DNA from: DASRAA01 sp036512955
Lineage (GTDB): Bacteria > Acidobacteriota > Terriglobia > Terriglobales > Acidobacteriaceae
NCBI GenBank assembly: GCA_036512955.1
Contig: DATBZX010000407.1
Coordinates: 1 to 19,390, forward strand
Direction: 5' to 3'
DNA: 19,390 nucleotides
This document shows, piece after piece, positions 13,080 through 19,390 of the stretch. Within the stretch, counting starts at the first letter, position 1; every line of letters begins with the position of its first letter. Under the pieces are notes generated by a model. That model did not search any database. It saw only the letters and a list, made by a program, of their open reading frames with translations, and was not told where the DNA came from. The position numbers were made by a program, and so were the translations under genes.

Positions 13080-14489
13080 CTAGCGCCGGCCTTGCAACGG
13101 AGCTACCAACTGCGCTGCCGAGTTCTTGATGGGCGAAGCAGTACCGGCAACTGGAATCCGTAATTCTACTTCCAAACCATGCGGCGAGACGTTGCGGGCG
13201 GTTACGGTGCCGCCGTGAACAGCCACAGCGTTGCGCACAATAGCCAGTCCCAGTCCCATGCCGCCGGTAGTGGTTCCACGAGCGTCATCGACGCGATAAA
13301 ACGGCTTGAACAGCAGGGGAAGCGCATCTTCGGGCACGCCTTTGCCGTTGTCGCGGATGGTGAGGATGGCATCGCTGTCGTCGAGGCGCAGGCGAACGTC
13401 AATTGTGCCGCCCTGTCCCGAATAGAAGATGGCATTCCGCACAACGTTCTCAATGGCACTGCGCAGCAAACCGGGATCGCCTTTGACGTGCAGCAGTGCG
13501 TCGTCGGCGTAATTGACCGTGGTATTGGTGGCGGCCGCCTCAAAGCGAGCATCGTCTAGCACCTCGTCGATCAGTTCGTTGAGCGAGAGGTTCTCGAATT
13601 TTGGCTTGTATTGTCCGTTCTCCAAGCGGGCAACGGTGAGGATGCGTTCCAGCATGGAATCAAGCTGGATGGTGTCCTGCTCGATGCGGTCGAGCATCTC
13701 GTCGCGCTCCGGACGTTCGGTGGTGCGGGCCAGAGCGAGGGCCAGGCGCATCCGGGCAATGGGCGAACGCAGTTCGTGCGATACGCCGCTGAGAAGATTT
13801 CGTTCACTCTGGATCTGGTTGCGCAACTCTCCTGCCATGGAGTCGAAGTCGCGAACCAGGTCGGCGATCTCGTCGCTGCGCTTGCCGATGGTGGCCCCTA
13901 CGCGGATATCCAGGTTGCCGCGCGCCAGTTCGTTGGTAGCTTTGCGCAGCCGCTCAATCGGCTTACTGAGATAGTGGGCGATCAGCAGGCACATCAGGGC
14001 AGAGATGACGGTGCCGAGTTTCAACACCCAGAGAATGTCCCCGGGCACACGTTCCGCCAGTCCCGGAGGAATGAACTCTCCGATGAACAAATACGTGCCT
14101 CGCGTAGTGCTTACGGGCGAGACCACGAACACGGCCTCATCGGGGCGAACCATGCCTTCTCGCCGCAATGCGCGCTGGGCGTAGTCGAGAACCTCCCCGG
14201 GCATCGGACGCCCGCTCAACTCGCGGCCATCAGCATCGAGCAGCCAGTAATTCGCGCGGTGGGGCAAAGCCGATTGATCGAGCACGGCGCGCAGCGCTGG
14301 CTGGCCTTTGTCCTCATAACGCCGAACGGCCAAATCCGCCAGCGTTGGCACCAGGCGTCGTTCGGGCTGCACCCACCAGGGATTGTCCGCATGCGCCCGG
14401 TGTTGCAGGCGCAGGTAGAGCACACCCAGCAAAAGGGCTTGTGCCACCCAGAAGGGAAGAAAAATTTTCCAGAAGAGCCGGCGGTTCAT
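13080..14489 (-). CDS. sensor histidine kinase, CpxA-like
   Basis: A membrane histidine kinase of 469 residues. Transmembrane helix 1 (about 7-26) and helix 2 (about 152-174) flank a periplasmic sensor domain of about 125 residues. A HAMP linker (about 175-230) follows, then a dimerisation domain with phospho-acceptor His238 in SHELRSPIARMR. The ATPase domain has N box ENVVRNAIFYS (347-357), G1 DNGKGVP (380-386), F box FKPFYR (394-399) and G2 GGMGLGLAI (409-417). All catalytic boxes are intact. The overall architecture is like CpxA, but the periplasmic ligand cannot be read from sequence. The ATG overlaps the upstream response-regulator stop by four bases (ATGA), so the two are coupled. No terminator is evident after it. 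Confidence 0.93.
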   Translation of the reverse strand: MNRRLFWKIFLPFWVAQALLLGVLYLRLQHRAHADNPWWVQPERRLVPTLADLAVRRYEDKGQPALRAVLDQSALPHRANYWLLDADGRELSGRPMPGEVLDYAQRALRREGMVRPDEAVFVVSPVSTTRGTYLFIGEFIPPGLAERVPGDILWVLKLGTVISALMCLLIAHYLSKPIERLRKATNELARGNLDIRVGATIGKRSDEIADLVRDFDSMAGELRNQIQSERNLLSGVSHELRSPIARMRLALALARTTERPERDEMLDRIEQDTIQLDSMLERILTVARLENGQYKPKFENLSLNELIDEVLDDARFEAAATNTTVNYADDALLHVKGDPGLLRSAIENVVRNAIFYSGQGGTIDVRLRLDDSDAILTIRDNGKGVPEDALPLLFKPFYRVDDARGTTTGGMGLGLAIVRNAVAVHGGTVTARNVSPHGLEVELRIPVAGTASPIKNSAAQLVAPLQGRR

Positions 14490-15214
14490 GCCTTGCTCTT
14501 TTCCGGCGTCGCGGCGGCGAGGAAGTAGCCTATGCCGCGGATCGGGCGGATGAGGTCGTCGTTGCCAGGAAGGCTGCCGAGTTTCTTGCGCAGGCGGCTG
14601 ACATGGACGTCCACGCTGCGATCGAAGGAGTTCAGCGGGCGTCCCAGGGCGACTTCGGCAATCTGCTCGCGCGTGACCACGCTGCCGGCGTTGCGCAGCA
14701 GCAGTTCAAGCACATTGAATTCGACGGAAGTCAGTTCGATTGGTTTGCCTCCGCAGGTGACGTTGCGGGTGCCGAGGGAAAGCTCGATGTCGCCGACGTT
14801 CAGCACCTCGTCGTGATCGCTGCGGGTTGTGCCAGACGCGGCTTCGCGAGTGCGGCGCAGAACGGCGCGGATGCGGGCCACTAGTTCACGAGGATCGAAG
14901 GGCTTGGCGAGATAATCGTCGGCGCCGATCTCGAGTCCCAGGATGCGATCGACCGCCTCTCCGCGAGCGGTCAGCAGAAGCACCGGCACCGCGGATTGGT
15001 GGCGCAATGACTTCAGCAACTCGAAACCGGAGCCGCCGGGCAACATGACATCGAGGATGACCAGCTCGTGGTGACCGGCGAGCGCGGCTACCAGTCCGGT
15101 ATCATGGTCGTAGGCAGCGTCAATATGAAAACCCTCTGCCTCGAGAAAACGCTTCAGCAGATTGACGAGTGCGTGGTCGTCATCGATGATGAGCAAATGA
15201 TTCACTGGATTCAT
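14486..15214 (-). CDS. OmpR/CpxR-family response regulator
   Basis: A 242-residue DNA-binding response regulator. The receiver domain (1-122) has acidic-pocket residues Asp11/Asp12, phosphorylation site Asp55 in LVILDVMLPGGSG, Thr82 and Lys104 in LAKPFDPREL. The winged-helix effector (about 136-235) ends with the typical RSVDVHVSRLRKKLG and IRPIRGIGYFL. The sequence is closest in style to CpxR. I chose the ATG at 15214 because AAAAGG lies just upstream and MNPVNHLLIIDDD matches the family start; the frame is open for another 21 codons. It is the first gene of the two-component pair and is divergent from the efflux genes. Phased CTT(A/C)AC repeats 58-94 bases upstream of its start are likely binding sites for this regulator. 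Confidence 0.94.
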   Translation of the reverse strand: MNPVNHLLIIDDDHALVNLLKRFLEAEGFHIDAAYDHDTGLVAALAGHHELVILDVMLPGGSGFELLKSLRHQSAVPVLLLTARGEAVDRILGLEIGADDYLAKPFDPRELVARIRAVLRRTREAASGTTRSDHDEVLNVGDIELSLGTRNVTCGGKPIELTSVEFNVLELLLRNAGSVVTREQIAEVALGRPLNSFDRSVDVHVSRLRKKLGSLPGNDDLIRPIRGIGYFLAAATPEKSKA

Positions 15215-15271
15215 TGTGCCTTTTCCAGTGTGCGACTGCGGTGAAGAATTGTTTCGGGATGTGGTCGGACC

Positions 15272-15308
15272 CTTCACAAAACTTAACCTTCCTTCACCCT
15301 GTCTTAAC
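15272..15308. promoter_or_regulatory. four phased CTT(A/C)AC repeats, probable response-regulator binding site
   Basis: CTTCAC (15272-15277), CTTAAC (15282-15287), CTTCAC (15292-15297) and CTTAAC (15303-15308) are direct repeats starting 10, 10 and 11 bases apart, one per helical turn. Read on the minus strand they are GT(T/G)AAG units. These resemble the GTAAA-N5-GTAAA CpxR box and the tandem boxes bound by OmpR/PhoB dimers. The array lies between the divergent response-regulator and efflux genes. A further GTGAAG occurs at 15241-15246 in opposite orientation. The repeats are seen directly; binding by the adjacent regulator is inferred. Confidence 0.7.
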
Positions 15309-15444
15309 GGCCCTAAGGCCCGGTATCCGATCTAATTAAGTGGGATTAATAGTACTGTAACTGGCACGGTCTTTATCAAGTTCCGTGCTCCTGGCGTCGG
15401 CCCTGGCCCCCTAATACAAAACCGCTCGCCAGCGAGGAGGAAGT

Positions 15445-16608
15445 TTGACGTTTCTGCGAATTCATAGAGTGGGAATCGCAATCCTGATTTGTGGCGCGAT
15501 TGCTGGATGTAGCCGCGCGGACAAAAACGCCAAGGCAAGCGGTCCTCCTCCGGCAGTTCCGGTTGGAGTAGCTACGGTGCAACAGCGCGATTTTCCGGTG
15601 TATTTGACCGGGCTGGGCTCGGTGCAGGCGTTTAACACCGTGGCGCTGAAGAGCCGCATCGACGGCCAGATTATGAAGGTCAACTTCCAGGAAGGCCAGG
15701 ATGTAAAACAGGGAGAGCTGCTGATTCAAATCGATCCGCGGCCGTACGACGTAGCGCTGCAAACGGCGAAAGCCAATCTGCAACGCGATGAAGCTCAACT
15801 CAACAATGCCAAGGTGCAATACGAGCGCATGAAAGCGCTCTACGCTGGCGGCGTGATCGCCAAGCAGGACCTGGACACCCAGGAAGCATCGTTCGGCCAG
15901 TACGAGGGCACGATCGCCGCCGACAAGGCCGCCATCAACAGCGCCAATCTGAACCTGGTCTATACCCGCGTTACTTCTCCTATCGACGGCCGCATCGGAT
16001 TGAGGCAGGTCGATATCGGCAACTACGTGCAGGCGTCTTCCACCACACCGATGGTGGTGATCACGCAATTGCATCCCATCGCAATCGTCTTCACCCTGCC
16101 GGAAGATCAACTCCAGGCAGTGCGCCAGCGCATGAAACAAGGGACGCTGGTGGTGGATGTTTATGGCCGCGATGACCAGACCAAGCTCTCCACCGGCAAA
16201 CTGCTGACTATCGATAACCAGATCGACCAGACGACGGGCACTGCGAAGCTGAAGGCGGTATTCGAGAACCCGGACAATAGCCTGTGGCCCAACCAGTTTG
16301 TTAACGTGCACCTGCTTCTGGAGCGTCGCAAGGACGCACTGACGATGCCCGCGAGTGCGATACAACGCGGTCCGCAGGGAACGTTCACGTATGTCGTCGA
16401 TGACAAGAACACCGTGCAGGTGAAGCCGGTACAAATCGCCCTGACGCAGGGCAATGTCGTCCTGATCGAGTCAGGCTTGCAAGCTGGCGACAAGGTGGTG
16501 ACCGATGGCCAGGAAAAGCTCCAGCCGGGGACCCGCGTCAATGTGCAGGCGCCTAACGGGCAGTCGAAGAATCCGCCAGCAGCCGAGGGCAACGGATCGC
16601 AGTCATGA
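15445..16608 (+). CDS. RND efflux periplasmic adaptor lipoprotein, MdtA-like
   Basis: Periplasmic membrane-fusion protein linking an inner-membrane RND pump to an outer-membrane channel. The 387-residue product has a lipoprotein signal (hydrophobic 9-20; lipobox IAGC with Cys22). A first half-lipoyl segment (about 60-95, ALKSRIDGQIMKVNFQEGQDVKQGELL) leads to a helical hairpin (about 100-165). The second half-lipoyl (TRVTSPIDGRIGLRQVDIGNYV), beta-barrel and membrane-proximal domains follow, and the tail is Pro/Gln/Asn-rich. The start is TTG at 15445, preceded by GAGGAGG at 15434-15440. No in-frame ATG gives a complete signal peptide. It is the first gene of the efflux operon, and its stop overlaps the pump ATG (ATGA). 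It is closest to MdtA/AcrA-type adaptors; the substrate is unknown. Confidence 0.92.
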   Translation: MTFLRIHRVGIAILICGAIAGCSRADKNAKASGPPPAVPVGVATVQQRDFPVYLTGLGSVQAFNTVALKSRIDGQIMKVNFQEGQDVKQGELLIQIDPRPYDVALQTAKANLQRDEAQLNNAKVQYERMKALYAGGVIAKQDLDTQEASFGQYEGTIAADKAAINSANLNLVYTRVTSPIDGRIGLRQVDIGNYVQASSTTPMVVITQLHPIAIVFTLPEDQLQAVRQRMKQGTLVVDVYGRDDQTKLSTGKLLTIDNQIDQTTGTAKLKAVFENPDNSLWPNQFVNVHLLLERRKDALTMPASAIQRGPQGTFTYVVDDKNTVQVKPVQIALTQGNVVLIESGLQAGDKVVTDGQEKLQPGTRVNVQAPNGQSKNPPAAEGNGSQS

Positions 16609-19390
16609 GTATTTCGCGGCCATTCATCCTTCGGCCTATCGCGACGTCGCTCCTCATGGTGGCTCTGCTGCTGGTGGGGATCGTAGCTTACCAGCAGCTA
16701 CCGATTTCTGCCCTGCCGCAGGTGGATTACCCGACCATTCAGATCGTGACGATTTATCCCGGCGGCAGCCCCGACGTCACGGCCTCGTCGATCACCGCGC
16801 CGCTGGAAAGGCAGTTTGGCCAGCTTCCTGGACTGAACCAGATGACCTCGAGCAGTTCTTTTGGCGCGTCGGTCATCACCCTGCAATTCAATCTCGATGA
16901 AAACATCGATGTAGCCGAGCAGGAAGTTCAGGCGGCCATTAACAGCGCGCAGACGTTTCTGCCGCCCGACCTGCCCACGCCGCCGATCTACAGCAAGGTC
17001 AACCCGGCGGATGCGCCGATCCTGACGCTGGCCATGACTTCCGACACCATGCCTCTGCCCCAGATAGAGGACCTGGCGGACACCACGTTTGCGCAGAAGA
17101 TTTCGCAATTGCCGGGAGTCGGACTGGTCTCGATCAGCGGCGGACAGAAGCCGGCAGTTCGTATCCAGGCGAACCCAATGGCGCTCGCGTCCTATGGAAT
17201 GAGCCTCGAGCAGTTACGCACCATGATCGCCGCGGTCAATGTGGACCAGGCCAAGGGGCAGTTGCAGGACAACCGCCAGGCGTACACCATCGGCGCGAAC
17301 GACCAGTTGTTCAAGCCCGAGGACTACGCCAACACCATCATCGCCTACAAGAATGGCAACCCGGTTCGCGTGTCGGACGTCGCCAACGTGGTCGAGGGCC
17401 CGGAAAACCTGAACCAGGCGGCGTGGATGAACACCACTCCGGCTGTCATCCTTAATATTCAGCGCCAGCCCGGCGCCAACATCATCAAGGTTGCCGACAG
17501 CGTCAAGCTGCGCTTGAAGCAACTGCAGGCCAACCTACCGGCTTCCGTCAAGATCACGGTGCTGACCGACCGCACCAACACCATCCGGGCCAGCGTGGCC
17601 GATGTGAAGTTCAGCCTGATGCTGACCATCGCGCTGGTGGTGATGGTGATCTTCATGTTCCTGCGCACGCTGGCAGCGACCATTATTCCGAGCGTTGCGG
17701 TACCGCTCTCGCTGGTCGGAACGTTCGGCGTGATGTACCTGCTGGGCTATTCGCTCGACAACCTGTCGCTGATGGCGTTGACCATTTCAACCGGATTCGT
17801 GGTCGATGACGCGATCGTCATGATCGAGAACATCGACCGCTACATCGAGGACGGCTTTTCGCCGCTGGAAGCCGCCTTGCGTGGCTCGGGACAGATTGGC
17901 TTCACCATTGTTTCGCTGACGGTTTCGCTGATCGCAGTGCTGATTCCCCTGTTGTTCATGGGCGACATCGTGGGCCGCCTGTTCCGCGAGTTCGCGGTGA
18001 CGCTGAGCGTCACCATTCTGCTATCGGCCTTCATCTCGCTGACCCTGACGCCCATGATGTGCTCGCTTTTGCTGCACCAGAAGAGCGAAGAAAAACATGG
18101 CAAGTTATACCAGGCCTCAGAGCGGATCTTTAACAGCACCATTGCGTTTTATGGCCGGACGCTGAAGGTCGTTCTGGATCACCAGACGCTGACCCTGTTC
18201 ATCACGCTGGGGACGCTGGTGGCGACCATCTGGCTGTACATTCTGGTGCCCAAGGGCTTCTTCCCCATCCAGGACACGGGCGTGATCATGGGCATCTCGG
18301 ATGCGCCGGAGAGCGTTTCGTTCTCATCCATGGCGGAGCGGCAGGTCAAGCTGGCAGCGGCCATTCTGAAAGATCCCGACGTGGCCAGCCTGTCGTCGTT
18401 CATCGGCGTTGACGGAACGAATACCACCCCAAACAGCGGTCGCTTCCAGATCAACCTCAAGCCCAAGGACGAACGCAGCGACGATGTTTCGGCCATCATA
18501 AAGCGGCTGCAGCAGGAAACCGCGGGCGTGGAGGGCATCACACTCTACATGCAGCCGGTGCAGGACCTGACGGTGGAAGACCGCGTCAGCCGCACCCAGT
18601 ATCAGTTCAGCCTGGAGGACGCCGACCCGAAAGAACTGGCGCAGTGGACAAGCACACTGGTCGCCAAGCTGAAGACGCTTCCGGAGTTGCGTGATGTTGC
18701 AACCGACCAGCAGAACCAGGCGGCGGTCGCCAATCTCGAGATCGACCGCGACACCGCTTCCCGTCTCGGCGTCAGCGCCAGCGCGGTGGACAACACGCTC
18801 TACGACGCATTTGGGCAGCGCCTGATCTCGATCATGTTTACCCAGTTGAACCAGTACCACGTGGTGCTGGAGGTCGATCCCTCATTCCGCGACGATCCCG
18901 ATTCGCTCAAGAGCATTTACGTGCCCGGCGCCAGCGGGCAGGTACCACTGAGTGCCATCGCCCACTTCACCACCGGCAGCGGCGCGTTGTCGCTGAACCA
19001 TCAGGGACAGTTTCCCTCAGTTACGATCTCCTTCAACCTGGGCGGTCGATATTCGCTGGGTGAGGCGGTGCGGGCGATCAATGGAGCAGTCGCGGAGGTC
19101 GGGATGCCTCCCAGCATCCAGGTGAAGTTCCAGGGAACCGCGAGGGCTTTCGAGGCTTCCCAGGCCAACGAAGGCTGGCTCATCCTGGCCGCCATTGTCA
19201 CCGTCTACATCGTGCTCGGGGTGCTCTATGAGAGCTACATTCACCCCGTCACCATTCTTTCCACGCTGCCGTCAGCCGGCGTGGGTGCAATTCTGGCGCT
19301 TAACATCTTCCGCATGGATCTCGGAGTCATGGCGCTCATAGGCATCATTCTGTTGATCGGTATCGTGAAGAAGAACGCCATCATGATGAT
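16605..19390 (+). CDS. RND multidrug efflux permease, MdtB/MdtC-like (3' truncated by window end)
   Basis: Proton-driven inner-membrane exporter of the hydrophobe/amphiphile efflux family. The first 928 residues of an expected 1,030-1,060 are present. Transmembrane helix 1 (about 10-30), the large porter loop, the helix 2-6 bundle (about 335-475), the second porter loop and the start of the second bundle are readable. Proton-relay residues are visible: Asp401-Asp402 in STGFVVDDAIVMIEN and Lys923 in IGIVKKNAIMM. The stretch GYSLDNLSLMALTISTGFVV is the MdtB/MdtC version of this helix. Those pumps act as a heteromer with two permeases, so a second permease gene and an outer-membrane channel may follow outside the window. 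ATGA overlap with the adaptor indicates one operon, probably controlled by the divergent two-component system. Confidence 0.94.
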   Translation, partial: MSISRPFILRPIATSLLMVALLLVGIVAYQQLPISALPQVDYPTIQIVTIYPGGSPDVTASSITAPLERQFGQLPGLNQMTSSSSFGASVITLQFNLDENIDVAEQEVQAAINSAQTFLPPDLPTPPIYSKVNPADAPILTLAMTSDTMPLPQIEDLADTTFAQKISQLPGVGLVSISGGQKPAVRIQANPMALASYGMSLEQLRTMIAAVNVDQAKGQLQDNRQAYTIGANDQLFKPEDYANTIIAYKNGNPVRVSDVANVVEGPENLNQAAWMNTTPAVILNIQRQPGANIIKVADSVKLRLKQLQANLPASVKITVLTDRTNTIRASVADVKFSLMLTIALVVMVIFMFLRTLAATIIPSVAVPLSLVGTFGVMYLLGYSLDNLSLMALTISTGFVVDDAIVMIENIDRYIEDGFSPLEAALRGSGQIGFTIVSLTVSLIAVLIPLLFMGDIVGRLFREFAVTLSVTILLSAFISLTLTPMMCSLLLHQKSEEKHGKLYQASERIFNSTIAFYGRTLKVVLDHQTLTLFITLGTLVATIWLYILVPKGFFPIQDTGVIMGISDAPESVSFSSMAERQVKLAAAILKDPDVASLSSFIGVDGTNTTPNSGRFQINLKPKDERSDDVSAIIKRLQQETAGVEGITLYMQPVQDLTVEDRVSRTQYQFSLEDADPKELAQWTSTLVAKLKTLPELRDVATDQQNQAAVANLEIDRDTASRLGVSASAVDNTLYDAFGQRLISIMFTQLNQYHVVLEVDPSFRDDPDSLKSIYVPGASGQVPLSAIAHFTTGSGALSLNHQGQFPSVTISFNLGGRYSLGEAVRAINGAVAEVGMPPSIQVKFQGTARAFEASQANEGWLILAAIVTVYIVLGVLYESYIHPVTILSTLPSAGVGAILALNIFRMDLGVMALIGIILLIGIVKKNAIMM

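Noticed and set aside
13611..14528. 305-codon plus-strand frame opposite the kinase gene
   Set aside because: Antisense to a kinase with every catalytic box intact; composition is low-quality.
15376..16434. 352-codon minus-strand frame opposite the efflux adaptor
   Set aside because: Antisense to a clear MdtA-like lipoprotein; His/Arg/Leu-rich without motifs.

Overview
The window looks like a chromosomal segment of a GC-rich, Gram-negative-type bacterium. A member of the Acidobacteriota (Terriglobia/Koribacter-like) is my best guess. The reasons are the mix of a PEP-CTERM surface protein, a compact his operon with a monofunctional hisB, a GlgB without the N1 domain, a short 'FSGIW-LN-KS' protein of a type common in that phylum, and dispersed palindromic repeats of the CACCACAGAGGCAC and TCCTTCGACT...CAGGATGACA kinds. 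No rRNA, tRNA, phage or transposase gene is visible, so the taxonomy is inference.

Layout. 1-99: possible last codons of an upstream plus-strand gene and a strong terminator. 131-3732 (minus strand): glgB with its own terminator, a small two-helix membrane protein, and a PEP-CTERM protein with its own terminator. 3995-5125 (plus): asnA. 5134-5207: a palindromic repeat exactly filling the gap between convergent asnA and an SDR gene. 5208-6053 (minus): an SDR strikingly like mitochondrial 2,4-dienoyl-CoA reductase. 6154-12564 (plus): the histidine operon hisI-G-D-C-B-H-F-A. 12606-13043 (plus): a small hypothetical protein. 13080-15214 (minus): a CpxA/CpxR-like two-component pair. 15445-19390 (plus, running off the end): an MdtA/MdtB-like RND efflux system, divergent from the two-component genes.

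The main find is in front of hisI. A 24-codon leader peptide with seven histidines (five consecutive) is followed by mutually exclusive hairpins, the last being a Rho-independent terminator just before the hisI ribosome binding site. All four strands of a classical his attenuator can be assigned. The his genes are tightly packed, with overlaps of 1-11 bases. The only gap is 88 bases between hisB and hisH, which contains a hairpin and a dispersed-repeat-like element whose end forms the hisH ribosome binding site. hisE and a histidinol-phosphate phosphatase are absent from the window.

The second regulatory find is four phased CTT(A/C)AC repeats in the region between the response regulator and the efflux genes. 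They resemble OmpR/CpxR-family binding sites and suggest that the two-component system controls itself, the pump, or both. The remaining genes look ordinary. All large antisense reading frames are shadows of GC-rich genes.
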